This document shows, in pieces, positions 52,758 to 61,612 of a DNA stretch of 64,000 bases (the stretch's first letter is position 1; each line of letters begins with the position of its first letter). Under the pieces are notes generated by a model. The model did not search any database. It had not been told where the DNA came from and saw only the letters and a list, made by a program, of their open reading frames with translations. The stretch covers positions 45,074 to 109,073 of the forward strand of contig NZ_FOTR01000012.1 in the NCBI RefSeq assembly GCF_900114645.1, read 5' to 3'. The DNA comes from Gracilibacillus orientalis (lineage in GTDB: Bacteria > Bacillota > Bacilli > Bacillales > Amphibacillaceae). Position numbers and translations under genes: made by a program.

Positions 52758-52786
52758 TTGCAATGCCTATTACGGAATGGTATGAT
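52758..52786 (+). promoter_or_regulatory. Promoter of the ndoAI-ndoA operon
   Basis: TTGCAA and TATGAT are separated by exactly 17 bases, 45 bases ahead of the antitoxin start. It is a good sigma-A promoter. A second upstream palindrome for autorepression was not verified. Confidence 0.68.
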
Positions 52787-52830
52787 TGTATTGGATTATC
52801 ATTTAGGCTTGTCAATGTTGGTGGAGGTGT

Positions 52831-53112
52831 ATGGTTTTGTCTGAAGACTTACAAGAAGTTGCTGTGAGATTACCTAAAAACCTGTTGAATGAGGTGGACG
52901 GCTTGATGGAAAGTGAAGATAGCAATTTGAGTGATTTTATTTGCCGAGCAACAAAGACGTATTTAAGCGAAACGAAAAAACGCCATATCCAAGAATCGAT
53001 GCAACGTGGTTATATGGAAATGGCAAAAATCAATTTGAATATTGCTTCAGAAGCTTTTCAAGCGGAAGAGGAGGCAGAAAACACCCTAGAGCGCTTAGTG
53101 AGCGGGGTGTAG
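52831..53112 (+). CDS. ndoAI: Antitoxin EndoAI (MazE-type, ribbon-helix-helix)
   Basis: The 93-residue protein has an N-terminal ribbon-helix-helix fold (VAVRLPKNLLNEVDGLMESED, then SDFICRATKTYLSETKKRH), which binds its own promoter. The C-terminal tail (GYMEMAKINLNIASEAFQAEEEAENTLERL) wraps and blocks the toxin. It stands three bases before the toxin gene. Conserved position between alr and rsbR in Bacillus. Confidence 0.92.
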   Translation: MVLSEDLQEVAVRLPKNLLNEVDGLMESEDSNLSDFICRATKTYLSETKKRHIQESMQRGYMEMAKINLNIASEAFQAEEEAENTLERLVSGV

Positions 53113-53115
53113 ATC

Positions 53116-53466
53116 TTGATTGTAAAAAGAGGCGACGTATACTTCGCCGATCTCTCCCCTGTTGTGGGATCTGAACAGGGCGGCGTGCGTCCTGTATTAG
53201 TTTTGCAAAATGATATTGGAAACCGTTTCAGTCCCACTGTTATTGTCGCGGCCATCACTGCTCAGATTCAAAAAGCGAAATTGCCAACACATGTCGAAAT
53301 TGATGCGGAAAAGTATGGTTTTGAACGGAATTCTGTTATTTTATTGGAACAAATTCGTACAATTGATAAACAACGATTAACTGATAAAATAACACAATTA
53401 GACAATAACATGATGGAACGTATAGATAGAGGATTAGAAATTAGTTTAGGGTTAACTGATTTCTAA
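53116..53466 (+). CDS. ndoA: mRNA endonuclease toxin EndoA (MazF family)
   Basis: The 116-residue MazF-type RNase cuts mRNA; in B. subtilis it prefers UACAU. Conserved residues are in [31 protein letters not shown] (Arg of RPVLVL) and [28 protein letters not shown]. It starts with TTG at 53116. A strong terminator follows. In Bacillus the toxin gene is followed by the sigma-B regulators, as here. Confidence 0.94.
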   Translation: MIVKRGDVYFADLSPVVGSEQGGVRPVLVLQNDIGNRFSPTVIVAAITAQIQKAKLPTHVEIDAEKYGFERNSVILLEQIRTIDKQRLTDKITQLDNNMMERIDRGLEISLGLTDF

Positions 53467-53480
53467 TCTTCTATCTTCAG

Positions 53481-53518
53481 AAACCCTTGCTTTTATTCTT
53501 AAAAGCAAGGGTTTTTTT
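53481..53518 (+). terminator. ndoA terminator
   Basis: AAACCCTTGCTTTT and AAAAGCAAGGGTTT form a 14-bp stem around six bases, followed by a T run. Confidence 0.92.
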
Positions 53519-53634
53519 GCGAATTATAGAAAAAAATGACCGATTTTGTAACTATTTAGATGATTATTAATCGTAAATTTCCCTATTTTATTGTAAACTA
53601 TTAGATACCAAAGAAAATAGCGGAGGTTGAAAAA

Positions 53635-54501
53635 ATGCCAGAAACATTACGAAAAATTGTAGTAGAAAACAGTGACGTTATTTCTAAAAATTGGTTAGAC
53701 GATATAACAGAAAAGCGTGAGTCCGACTATACTTCAACTATATCGGATAGTTTATACCACACTACGAATCAAGAGTTCATCAATGTTATTTTTTCCAGTA
53801 TTAATCAACGAAGGGATACCGGAGATATGGATGATTTTGCGGAACGATTGATAAATCTTGGCTGGCCTTTAAGTTATATAACAGACGGATTGCAAACATT
53901 TAGAAGAGTAACGATTGACTTTATTTTAAGTCAATCTGACCAAGTAGATACAGAAGAATTCTCACGTATTTTTAATATTGTTGAGGATTGGGTGGAACCA
54001 ATCATTAATCAGCTTGTGAAGCAATATTCAGGAAGTTGGGAACATACGGTTTCCTTGCAACGGATGGCATTGCAGGAATTATCTGCTCCTCTTATTCCTG
54101 TTATGGACAATATTACTGTAATGCCTTTAATTGGAACAATCGACACAGAGCGCGCAAAATTAATTATGGAGAACCTTTTGGAAGGTGTGATAAAACACAA
54201 TTCGGAAGTTGTATTGATCGATATTACGGGAGTACCAGTTGTCGATACAATGGTAGCACATCATATAATACAAGCTGCAGAAGCGGTTCGTTTAATTGGA
54301 GCAACTTGTATTTTAGTAGGTATTCGCCCGGAAATAGCTCAGACAATTGTCAATTTAGGTATTGATTTAAGCAAATTTCCGACCAAGAGTTCCTTAAGAA
54401 AAGGATTTAAAACAGCATTGAAATTAACCAACCGTGAGATAGTGGATTTAAATAATTTCAAAGAAGAAGATATAACGACAACAATTGATTCACTTAAATA
54501 A
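53635..54501 (+). CDS. rsbRA: Stressosome scaffold RsbRA (globin-like sensor + STAS)
   Basis: The 288-residue protein is the stressosome core. Residues 1-150 form a non-haem globin-like domain, and 155-280 a STAS domain with the two phosphorylated threonines at exactly T171 (GTIDTERAK) and T205 (VVDTMVAHHI), as in B. subtilis RsbRA. RsbT phosphorylates them to set sensitivity. AGCGGAGG precedes ATG 53635. It is the first gene of the sigma-B locus and follows ndoA as in Bacillus. Globin-like N-terminus probably senses stress. Confidence 0.95.
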   Translation: MPETLRKIVVENSDVISKNWLDDITEKRESDYTSTISDSLYHTTNQEFINVIFSSINQRRDTGDMDDFAERLINLGWPLSYITDGLQTFRRVTIDFILSQSDQVDTEEFSRIFNIVEDWVEPIINQLVKQYSGSWEHTVSLQRMALQELSAPLIPVMDNITVMPLIGTIDTERAKLIMENLLEGVIKHNSEVVLIDITGVPVVDTMVAHHIIQAAEAVRLIGATCILVGIRPEIAQTIVNLGIDLSKFPTKSSLRKGFKTALKLTNREIVDLNNFKEEDITTTIDSLK

Positions 54502-54513
54502 GGAGGTGCTTTC

Positions 54514-54870
54514 ATGAGAATACCAATATTAAAACTACACAACTATTTATTGGTATCGATTCAAATCGATCTCGATGATCAAACTGCAATTGATTTTCAA
54601 GAAGACTTACTTAGTAAAATACATAAAAGTGGAGCAACAGGAGTAGTCATCGATTTAACCTCTGTTGATATCATCGATTCTTTTATTGCAAAAGTGTTAG
54701 GTGATGTTGTATCAATGTCAGATTTAATGGGTGCAAAAGTAGTATTAACTGGTATTCAGCCTGCAGTTGCGATGACGCTAATTGATTTAGGAATTCATTT
54801 ACAAAATGTTCCTACCGCACTTGATTTAGAACAAGGACTGATTAAACTTCGCCAGGAACTGGAGGAGTAA
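54514..54870 (+). CDS. rsbS: Stressosome STAS protein RsbS
   Basis: The 118-residue STAS protein binds and holds RsbT in the stressosome. The phosphorylated serine equivalent to S59 of B. subtilis is S56 in [15 protein letters not shown], and the sequence is strikingly alike. Phosphorylation by RsbT frees RsbT. AAGGAGG lies before ATG 54514. It is 12 bases after rsbRA and three bases before rsbT. Confidence 0.96.
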   Translation: MRIPILKLHNYLLVSIQIDLDDQTAIDFQEDLLSKIHKSGATGVVIDLTSVDIIDSFIAKVLGDVVSMSDLMGAKVVLTGIQPAVAMTLIDLGIHLQNVPTALDLEQGLIKLRQELEE

Positions 54871-54872
54871 TT

Positions 54873-55274
54873 ATGATAACAAAATCAAGCGTGCAAATAA
54901 GAAAAGAATGGGATATTGTAGGAGCAAGACAGATGGGAAGAAATTTAGCAAAGGAACTGGGATTCGGTACAGTAGATCAAGCCAGGATTACTACTGCTAT
55001 TTCAGAATTAGCCCGTAACATATATTTATATGCTGATAAAGGTAAAGTGGCGTATGAAAAAATAGAAGATATGAATAAAAAAGGGTTAAGAATCGTTGCT
55101 TCTGATCAAGGTCCTGGTATTCATGATTTAAGTAAGGTAATGGAAGATGGCTTTTCTACTTCTGGAGGACTCGGTGCTGGACTGCCAGGTGTAAAAAGAT
55201 TAATGGATTGTTTTGATATTGTGTCTGAACCGGGTATGGGTACGACCATAACTACGATCAAATGGGTTCGGTAA
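54873..55274 (+). CDS. rsbT: Stress switch protein kinase RsbT
   Basis: The 133-residue GHKL kinase has the N box (ITTAISELARNIYLYA) and G boxes (DQGPGIHDLSKVM, GLGAGLPGVKRLMD). It phosphorylates RsbS and RsbR and, once released, activates the RsbU phosphatase. A 105-base gap before rsbU is longer than in B. subtilis. Confidence 0.96.
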   Translation: MITKSSVQIRKEWDIVGARQMGRNLAKELGFGTVDQARITTAISELARNIYLYADKGKVAYEKIEDMNKKGLRIVASDQGPGIHDLSKVMEDGFSTSGGLGAGLPGVKRLMDCFDIVSEPGMGTTITTIKWVR

Positions 55275-55379
55275 AGTAGATATACTAGTGTAACTGATTT
55301 ATAGAATGTTTATATTACCCCTATACCATAATGACAATGTAGGTTAAAAATGTAGCAATCGTAGTTAGGAGGTAATGAG

Positions 55380-56384
55380 ATGGAGCCCTATAAGTTCGAT
55401 GTCAACAACTATCGAAATTTATTAAAAAAATATATAGCGTCACAGGACGAAACATCATTATATCAAGCAGAACAATTTAGTAAGTTATCGATGCAACATA
55501 ATATATCTCCTGAAGAAATTATTAATGTGCATATACAAGCGTTAAAAGAGTTATATCCTGATTTACCAGTAGAGATAGACTCCTCCATGAATTTCTTGTT
55601 AGAAACAATGATTTCATACGGGCTGGCTTATCAGGAATTTCAGACATTAAGGGAAAAACAAGGAGAACTAGAGTCGGAAATCTCGATTGCTGCGAATATG
55701 CAACAGACTCTTCTTTCGACTACGATACCGGATATAGTGGGTTTGGATATAGGTGCGATTAGTGTACCTTCTCATCAAATGAATGGTGATTACTACCATT
55801 TTGTGACCGATGAATCGAATAATTTAGGTATTGCTATTGCTGATGTCATCGGAAAAGGTATACCTGCTGCGTTGGCGATGTCGATGATCAAATATTCTTT
55901 GGATAGTTTCCCGGAAACAATGAGAAATCCTAGTGTAATATTGGAAAATTTAAATCGTGTGGTTGAGCAGAATGTGGACACAAGCATGTTTATTACAATG
56001 TTCTATGGATTATTTAATCCTGAAACAGGTTCCCTGCAGTTTTCTTCGGCTGGCCATGAACCGGGTTTTTATTACTGTGCAGATAAAGATCAATTTTTTG
56101 AAATGACGACAAAAGGTTTGGTGTTAGGTGTTTCCGATCAGGCAACATATGAACAGTTTGACATTACTATGGAATCTGATGATATGGTTGTATTATTAAC
56201 GGATGGTGTGACAGAATGCCGGATTGGAGAACGGTTTATTGATACGGAAGAAGTACTGGAAGTTATTCGTAAGTATATGCATTTACCTGCACAAGAAGCG
56301 GTAGAGTTAGTATATCGTCACTTTGAACGTTTACAAGATTTCCAGTTAAGAGATGATTTTACGCTGATCTTTTTAAAAAAATAG
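55380..56384 (+). CDS. rsbU: PP2C phosphatase RsbU (activates sigma B)
   Basis: The 334-residue protein has an N-terminal RsbT-binding domain (1-84) and a PP2C phosphatase domain with the metal-ligand motifs NGDYYHF, IADVIGKGIPAALAMSM, and VLLTDGVTECR and DDFTL at the end. It dephosphorylates RsbV in response to energy or environmental stress once RsbT binds. GGAGG precedes ATG 55380. Its stop lies inside a sigma-B promoter for the next genes. Confidence 0.95.
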   Translation: MEPYKFDVNNYRNLLKKYIASQDETSLYQAEQFSKLSMQHNISPEEIINVHIQALKELYPDLPVEIDSSMNFLLETMISYGLAYQEFQTLREKQGELESEISIAANMQQTLLSTTIPDIVGLDIGAISVPSHQMNGDYYHFVTDESNNLGIAIADVIGKGIPAALAMSMIKYSLDSFPETMRNPSVILENLNRVVEQNVDTSMFITMFYGLFNPETGSLQFSSAGHEPGFYYCADKDQFFEMTTKGLVLGVSDQATYEQFDITMESDDMVVLLTDGVTECRIGERFIDTEEVLEVIRKYMHLPAQEAVELVYRHFERLQDFQLRDDFTLIFLKK

Positions 56385-56409
56385 TTTAGTGCGAAAAAAA
56401 ACAGGGAAT
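56384..56409 (+). promoter_or_regulatory. Sigma-B promoter of the rsbV-rsbW-sigB-rsbX operon
   Basis: GTTTAG and GGGAAT are spaced by 14 bases, matching the general-stress consensus (GTTTAA-N12-15-GGGTAT) with one change per box. It overlaps the rsbU stop. It allows sigma B to raise its own operon, as at the same place in B. subtilis. Confidence 0.88.
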
Positions 56410-56521
56410 CGTGAATCGTAAGTCTTGCACTAATATTCTAGTACGCCTTACTTGTATTCAACAATAGAGGACTAATATATGTAATTCGCAAGTATAACAG
56501 GATGATGAGGAGGTAATCGTT
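56410..56521. other. Leader between the sigma-B promoter and rsbV
   Basis: About 110 A/T-rich bases with the rsbV ribosome site (GAGGAGG) at its end. No gene. Confidence 0.6.
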
Positions 56522-56851
56522 TTGAACTTAGATATTGAATGGAATGATAATGGTAAAACACAAGGGTTAAAATTAGCAGGGGAGATTGATGCTTATACCG
56601 CTCCTAAGATGAAAGAAGCTCTTTTGCCATTAACAAAGCATGAAGGAACAACTATTGTTGTAGATTTAGAGCGTGTTAACTATATGGATAGTACGGGGCT
56701 AGGAGTATTTATAAGTGCGCTGAAATCGACTAAAGAATACAATAGTGATTTGCGATTAGTTGCATTACAAGATCGTGTTAGACGTTTATTTGACATTACT
56801 GGATTAGATAGCATTATTAATATTGACTCAACGGTACGAGGTGGGAAATAA
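56522..56851 (+). CDS. rsbV: Anti-anti-sigma factor RsbV
   Basis: The 109-residue STAS protein frees sigma B by binding RsbW. The regulatory serine is S57 in VNYMDSTGLGVFISALK; RsbU removes its phosphate and RsbW adds it. It starts with TTG 56522 behind GAGGAGG. The stop overlaps the rsbW start region. Confidence 0.95.
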   Translation: MNLDIEWNDNGKTQGLKLAGEIDAYTAPKMKEALLPLTKHEGTTIVVDLERVNYMDSTGLGVFISALKSTKEYNSDLRLVALQDRVRRLFDITGLDSIINIDSTVRGGK

Positions 56852-56852
56852 T

Positions 56853-57326
56853 ATGGAATCTTTGGACTTCATCGAAATGAAAGTACCAGCAAGGGCAGAA
56901 TATGTAGGGGTAGTCAGGTTAACTACATCAGGAATTGCTAACCGGATGGGATTTAGCTACGAAGAAATTGAAGATCTAAAAGTAGCTATTTCTGAAGCTT
57001 TGTCAAATGCTACTGAGCATGCTTATAAAAATGAGGATGGCGAGGTAACAATTGGTTTTGGTCTTTATCAAGAACGTTTAGAAGTAATGATTGCTGATCG
57101 TGGTGGAAGTTTTGATCTTCAAAAAATCAAAAAAAATATAGGACCTTATGAAAACAATCAATCAATAGAAGATTTGCGCGAAGGAGGCTTTGGCCTATTC
57201 TTAATTGAAGCTCTGATGGACAAGGTAGAGATCAAAAATGATTATGGTGTGATTGTGTTAATGACCAAATACCTCCATGAAAATGAGGTGGATATCAATG
57301 ACGACCAAATCTCGACCACACAATAA
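56853..57326 (+). CDS. rsbW: Anti-sigma factor / kinase RsbW
   Basis: The 157-residue GHKL kinase binds sigma B and phosphorylates RsbV. N box VAISEALSNATEHAY and G boxes ADRGGSFD and GGFGLFLIEALMD are present. ATG 56853 with GGTGGGAAAT is preferred to an upstream in-frame codon. The 3' end overlaps the sigB start by about 29 bases. This gives the usual coupled expression. Confidence 0.95.
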   Translation: MESLDFIEMKVPARAEYVGVVRLTTSGIANRMGFSYEEIEDLKVAISEALSNATEHAYKNEDGEVTIGFGLYQERLEVMIADRGGSFDLQKIKKNIGPYENNQSIEDLREGGFGLFLIEALMDKVEIKNDYGVIVLMTKYLHENEVDINDDQISTTQ

Positions 57327-58089
57327 CCGTGAGGATGAGGTTTACCAGTGGATTCGAACCTTTCAAGAGAACCCTGATGATCAAGCAACACAAGAGAAAA
57401 TTGTCTTAACATATCAAAAACTTGTGAAATCTCTAGCGCGAAAATATGCCAAAAATGAAATGATTTACGAGGATCTCGAACAAGTAGGAATGTTAGGACT
57501 TTTAGCAGCTATTAGAAGATATGATCCAGATGTAGGTAGATCTTTTGAATCCTTTGCTATCCCTACGATTATTGGGGAAATCAAACGTTTTATTCGAGAT
57601 AAAACATGGAGTGTACATGTTCCTAGAAGAATTAAAGAGTTAGGACCAAAGATCAAAAAAGCGACAGAGGCTTTAACAACGGATAATCAACAATCACCTA
57701 CAATTAAAGAGATCGCTGATTATATTGAAGTATCAGAAGAAGAAGTGCTTGAAACGATGGAAATGAGCCAAAGTTATAATGCATTGTCAGTCGATCGTAA
57801 AATTGAGGCAGATTCAGATGGCAGTGAAGTATCGATATTGGATTTAATCGGCAACCAAGAGTCTGGATATGAAGATGTGGATCGCCAATTACTGCTGGAA
57901 AAAATATTGCCCATCTTAAATGATAGAGAGCAGGAAATTCTTCGATTAACTTATTTTGAGAATAAAAGCCAGAAAGAAACTGGTGAATTGCTTGGCATAT
58001 CACAAATGCATGTATCAAGAATACAACGACATGCATTGAAAAAACTTCGTGAAGCACTACAAGCTGAGAAGATGGAGGCCATTCGTTAA
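57298..58089 (+). CDS. sigB: General stress sigma factor SigB
   Basis: The 263-residue sigma-70 family protein has region 2 (YEDLEQVGMLGLLAAIRRYDPDVGRSFESFAIPTIIGEIKRF, in two parts) and regions 3-4 (QKETGELLGISQMHVSRIQRHALKKLREAL helix-turn-helix). Under stress it reads promoters like the one at 56384-56409. GAGGTGG precedes ATG 57298. It is followed at one base by rsbX. Confidence 0.96.
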   Translation: MTTKSRPHNNREDEVYQWIRTFQENPDDQATQEKIVLTYQKLVKSLARKYAKNEMIYEDLEQVGMLGLLAAIRRYDPDVGRSFESFAIPTIIGEIKRFIRDKTWSVHVPRRIKELGPKIKKATEALTTDNQQSPTIKEIADYIEVSEEEVLETMEMSQSYNALSVDRKIEADSDGSEVSILDLIGNQESGYEDVDRQLLLEKILPILNDREQEILRLTYFENKSQKETGELLGISQMHVSRIQRHALKKLREALQAEKMEAIR

Positions 58090-58694
58090 TGCAAAATAGT
58101 CATCAAGTAGAAGTGTCTGTTTTTCAAAAAGCTAAAAAAGGTAATTACTATTGTGGAGACAGTTATTTCTACCATGAGTCTGACGGAAAGTTTATTTGTG
58201 CTTTAGCTGATGGTCTTGGCAGTGGTGAATTCGCAAAAGAATCATCCCAAGTTGTCATGGAAGTGATTCGTGATAATAAGGATGATTCTGTAGCATCCAT
58301 GATGAAAAAAAGTAACGAAAAGTTGGTAGGTAAACGTGGTGTTGTCTTAGGAATCTTACAACTTGACTTAGTGTCAAAGCGTTATGCCTATTCGTCGATC
58401 GGAAATATTGGTTTAATGACTATTACCACTAACTCTATTAAAAAAAGAAATATTCCACAGGTTGGTTATTTAAGCGGATATGACCGACCATTTAAAGTAA
58501 TGACAGATCCTATCGAAGAAGATATGATTTTTGTCATGTTCTCCGATGGTGTAACTTCAAAGGAAATTTCCAACTCCTATTTTCTTCATCAAGAAGTAAG
58601 TCATATAACAGACACCTTTGCTTATCTATATCAACAAAAACTAGATGACGATACTACGTTAATTGCTATGAAATACAAAAAGGAATCCCATTAA
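58089..58694 (+). CDS. rsbX: Phosphatase RsbX (feedback on the stressosome)
   Basis: The 201-residue PP2C protein dephosphorylates RsbS and RsbR to return the stressosome to rest. ADGLGSGEFAKESSQVVME and VMFSDGVTSKEIS are the metal-site motifs. The start ATG shares its first base with the sigB stop. The stop lies inside a terminator. The last gene of the sigma-B operon. Confidence 0.94.
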   Translation: MQNSHQVEVSVFQKAKKGNYYCGDSYFYHESDGKFICALADGLGSGEFAKESSQVVMEVIRDNKDDSVASMMKKSNEKLVGKRGVVLGILQLDLVSKRYAYSSIGNIGLMTITTNSIKKRNIPQVGYLSGYDRPFKVMTDPIEEDMIFVMFSDGVTSKEISNSYFLHQEVSHITDTFAYLYQQKLDDDTTLIAMKYKKESH

Positions 58695-58714
58695 ATGATG
58701 GGATTCCTTTTTAT
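58677..58714 (+). terminator. sigB operon terminator
   Basis: AAAAGGAATCCCAT and ATGGGATTCCTTTT make a perfect stem with the rsbX stop in its loop, followed by TTTTTATCTG. Repeat copy C begins at once. Confidence 0.93.
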
Positions 58715-59214
58715 CTGAATGTTGATGAGTGCACGTCTTACGCTACGGCAAGATACTGCGCTTTCACCCGAGGGCACAAGTGCGACATCTGTTCAAACAA
58801 GTTTTCACAGTGTCTTCTATGCCACAGGGCACGGCCTCAGCTTCCTCAGAAAACAAAGAACGTTTTCTGAGGAAGCTGAGGCTCGCGCTGTTCCCGTAGG
58901 AGTCTACGTATCTTGTCTCCGCTTTGCGTAGTGTTTTGGTTTTTGAAAGAAGTAATACCTGGGAATGGGTTTCTGAGTATTACCACTTTAAAAAGATAGA
59001 ATAATGTCATTAGCGTAGGCAGAATACGGAGACTCCTGTGGGGACAGCACGACTGAAGATCCACTTGGTAAAGTGATTTTCTTTATCAAGTTAGCTGAAG
59101 CCGTGCCCACGGAAAGCGCAGTATTTTGCTGGAGCGGTATTCCAGCACTCTTTATGGAAAGAATGGAAGAAAGTCACACTATAAAAATTTTCATTACTTT
59201 GCAGTTTTTATCTG
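58708..59214. repeat. MITE-like non-coding repeat, copy C (two units head to head)
   Basis: About 500 bases without a gene, between the sigB-operon terminator and tex. A minus-oriented unit (58735-58930, with a 21-bp perfect palindrome) is followed by a plus-oriented unit (59020-59135, GGCAGAATACGGAGACTCCT...GCGCAGTATTTTGCTGGAGC). TTTTTATCTG occurs directly at both ends (58708-58717 and 59205-59214), a 10-bp direct repeat that could be a target duplication. Confidence 0.8.
58834..58882. repeat. 21-bp perfect palindrome in repeat copy C
   Basis: GCCTCAGCTTCCTCAGAAAA(C) and its exact complement stand at 58834-58854 and 58862-58882 with a seven-base spacer. In RNA it would be a very stable hairpin. 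Confidence 0.9.
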
Positions 59215-59398
59215 TTTTGAATTAAATAATATAAATAGGACTGGGTGAGGGTTGACTAGAGTCGTGATGGAATAGGTGAAGTAGCTGTGGATAATGGGCG
59301 TTTTCCTAGAATGTTCATGCAGTAAGTTAAGGTTTTATGTGAACTAACCTGTTCTTTTTGTTAGAATAAAGAAGGATTAGTATGAAGGAGGAAACACA

Positions 59399-61567
59399 TT
59401 GGCAAATAGTGAAGAACATATACAATTAATTAATGCTGTTACCGACAGGACAAAAATTAATCAAAAATCAATAAAAAGCGTCATTCAATTATTAGAGGAA
59501 GGAAATACAGTCCCTTTTATTGCTCGTTATCGAAAAGAGATGACAGGCTCACTTGACGAGGTACAAATTAAAGATATCCAAGATGCATGGAATTACGTAA
59601 ATGCATTAGCTGATCGTAAACAAGAAGTGATCAGGCTGATTGATGAACAAGGGAAACTAACAGATCAATTACAACAGGAAATTGTGCAAGCGACCCAATT
59701 ACAGAAAGTAGAAGATTTGTATCGGCCATATAAACAAAAGCGTCGGACAAGGGCAACGATTGCTAAAGAAAAAGGACTAGAACCATTAGCTGATACAGTA
59801 TACCAAAAACAAACTATCGATCTGGAAGATAAAGCTACAGACTTTCTATCAGAAGAACATGCATTACATACAGTGGAAGACGTCCTTGAAGGTGTACAAG
59901 ATATCATTGCAGAGTGGATAGCGGATGAACCAAAGTATCGTGAACATATCCGTAAACAAACCCATCAAAAAGGGCTCACTACATCCAAAGCCAAGAAGTC
60001 TGAATTGGATGAAAAGAAAATATATGAAATGTATTACGATTACAGTGAAGCCATAAGTAAAATTGTCTCACATCGCATTTTAGCACTTAACCGTGGAGAA
60101 AAAGAAGGTGTGCTAAAAGTTTCGGTTGAACCACCAGTAGACAGTGTGCTTGATTACCTGAAAAAGCAAGTAATTAGAAACGATGCTACACCACAAATGA
60201 AAGAATTTTTAATCCAAATCATAGAAGATAGTTATAAACGACTGACGCAACCATCTGTTGAAAGAGAAATTCGATCTGCTTTGTCAGAGAAGGCCGAAGA
60301 ACAAGCAATCGATATTTTCTCTAAAAACCTAAAGAACTTATTGTTACAACCTCCATTAAAAGGTAAATATGTATTAGGTGTGGATCCAGCATTTCGAACA
60401 GGTTGCAAACTCTCTGTTGTCGATGATACAGGAAAAATGAAAGCAGTTGATGTCATTTACCCAACAGCACCAAAAAATGATACGGCAGGTGCTGAGAAAA
60501 AGGTTATCCAATTTTTAAAAGAATACCCAGTGGAGTTAATTGCGATTGGTAATGGAACTGCATCAAGGGAAACAGAGCAGTTTATTGCGGATGTAATTGA
60601 AAAACATCAGCTCGACATTGCCTACATTATTGTCAATGAAGCAGGAGCAAGTGTATATTCTGCATCAAAATTAGCCCGAGAAGAATTTCCGGATTTAAAA
60701 GTAGAAGAACGAAGCGCTGTATCCATTGCCAGACGTATTCAGGACCCGCTGGCAGAGTTAGTTAAAATAGAACCAAAAGCAATTGGTGTTGGTCAGTATC
60801 AACATGATGTCAGTCAAAAAAGGCTAACTGAATCGTTAACATTTGTGGTGGAAACAGCAGTAAACCAGGTTGGAGTAAACGTGAACACAGCTTCTTCGTC
60901 TCTATTACAATATGTATCTGGTTTAAACAAGACTGTGGCAAATAATATTTTGAAATATCGTAACGAACACGGGAAATTCACTAACCGTAAACAATTAAAA
61001 GATATACCAAGGTTAGGTAACAAAACGTATGAGCAGAGTATTGGTTTCTTAAGAGTAATGGATGGTGTAGAACCTTTAGATCGTACCCCTATTCACCCGG
61101 AATCTTATGCGGCAACAAAACAGATTTTAACTGAAGTGAATTGTTCTGTTGAAGATTTAGGAACGGACCAATTAAAAGAATTAGTTAACCAATTGGACAA
61201 AAAATCGCTAGCTGAAAAATTAGAGATTGGCTTGCCAACTTTAGGCGATATTATCGGGGCATTAGTTAGTCCAAATCGTGACCCGCGTGACGATTTGCCA
61301 CAACCATTGTTGAAGAAAAATGTATTATCCATGGAAGATCTACAAAATGGTATGGAACTTCAAGGTACAGTTCGAAATGTAGTCGATTTCGGTGTGTTCG
61401 TCGATATTGGAGTAAAGCAGGATGGTTTAGTTCATATTTCGAAAATGTCTAATGAATTTGTGAAGCACCCAATGGATATTGCTTCTGTTGGTGATGTGAT
61501 AACTGTATGGGTAGATCAAGTGAATATGGAAAAACAGCGAATTGCTTTAACCATGATTCCATCTTAA
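59399..61567 (+). CDS. tex: Tex/YdcI S1-domain RNA-binding protein
   Basis: The 722-residue protein has the Tex architecture: N-terminal helical part, YqgF-like core (VLGVDPAFRTGCKLSVVDDTG), helix-hairpin-helix motifs (NTASSSLLQYVSGLNKTVA and RKQLKDIPRLGNKTYEQSIGFL) and a C-terminal S1 domain (LQGTVRNVVDFGVFVDIGVKQDGLVHISKMS). It supports transcription fidelity and stability of RNA. It starts with TTG behind AAGGAGG. Equivalent to B. subtilis ydcI, same place. Confidence 0.94.
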   Translation: MANSEEHIQLINAVTDRTKINQKSIKSVIQLLEEGNTVPFIARYRKEMTGSLDEVQIKDIQDAWNYVNALADRKQEVIRLIDEQGKLTDQLQQEIVQATQLQKVEDLYRPYKQKRRTRATIAKEKGLEPLADTVYQKQTIDLEDKATDFLSEEHALHTVEDVLEGVQDIIAEWIADEPKYREHIRKQTHQKGLTTSKAKKSELDEKKIYEMYYDYSEAISKIVSHRILALNRGEKEGVLKVSVEPPVDSVLDYLKKQVIRNDATPQMKEFLIQIIEDSYKRLTQPSVEREIRSALSEKAEEQAIDIFSKNLKNLLLQPPLKGKYVLGVDPAFRTGCKLSVVDDTGKMKAVDVIYPTAPKNDTAGAEKKVIQFLKEYPVELIAIGNGTASRETEQFIADVIEKHQLDIAYIIVNEAGASVYSASKLAREEFPDLKVEERSAVSIARRIQDPLAELVKIEPKAIGVGQYQHDVSQKRLTESLTFVVETAVNQVGVNVNTASSSLLQYVSGLNKTVANNILKYRNEHGKFTNRKQLKDIPRLGNKTYEQSIGFLRVMDGVEPLDRTPIHPESYAATKQILTEVNCSVEDLGTDQLKELVNQLDKKSLAEKLEIGLPTLGDIIGALVSPNRDPRDDLPQPLLKKNVLSMEDLQNGMELQGTVRNVVDFGVFVDIGVKQDGLVHISKMSNEFVKHPMDIASVGDVITVWVDQVNMEKQRIALTMIPS

Positions 61568-61571
61568 ATAG

Positions 61572-61612
61572 AGAGAGTAAAGGGTACTTTTTAGGTGCCT
61601 TTTACTCCGCTT
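61572..61612 (+). terminator. tex terminator, overlapping the end of cmpA
   Basis: AGTAAAGGGTAC pairs imperfectly with GGTGCCTTTTACT, followed by CCGCTTTATTTTG. It lies a few bases after the tex stop. The right arm is part of the cmpA 3' end. Confidence 0.55.

Noticed and set aside
54036..54365. 109-codon plus-strand frame within rsbRA
   Set aside because: Shadow of the rsbRA gene in another frame; composition is Ser/Cys/Tyr-rich, not protein-like.
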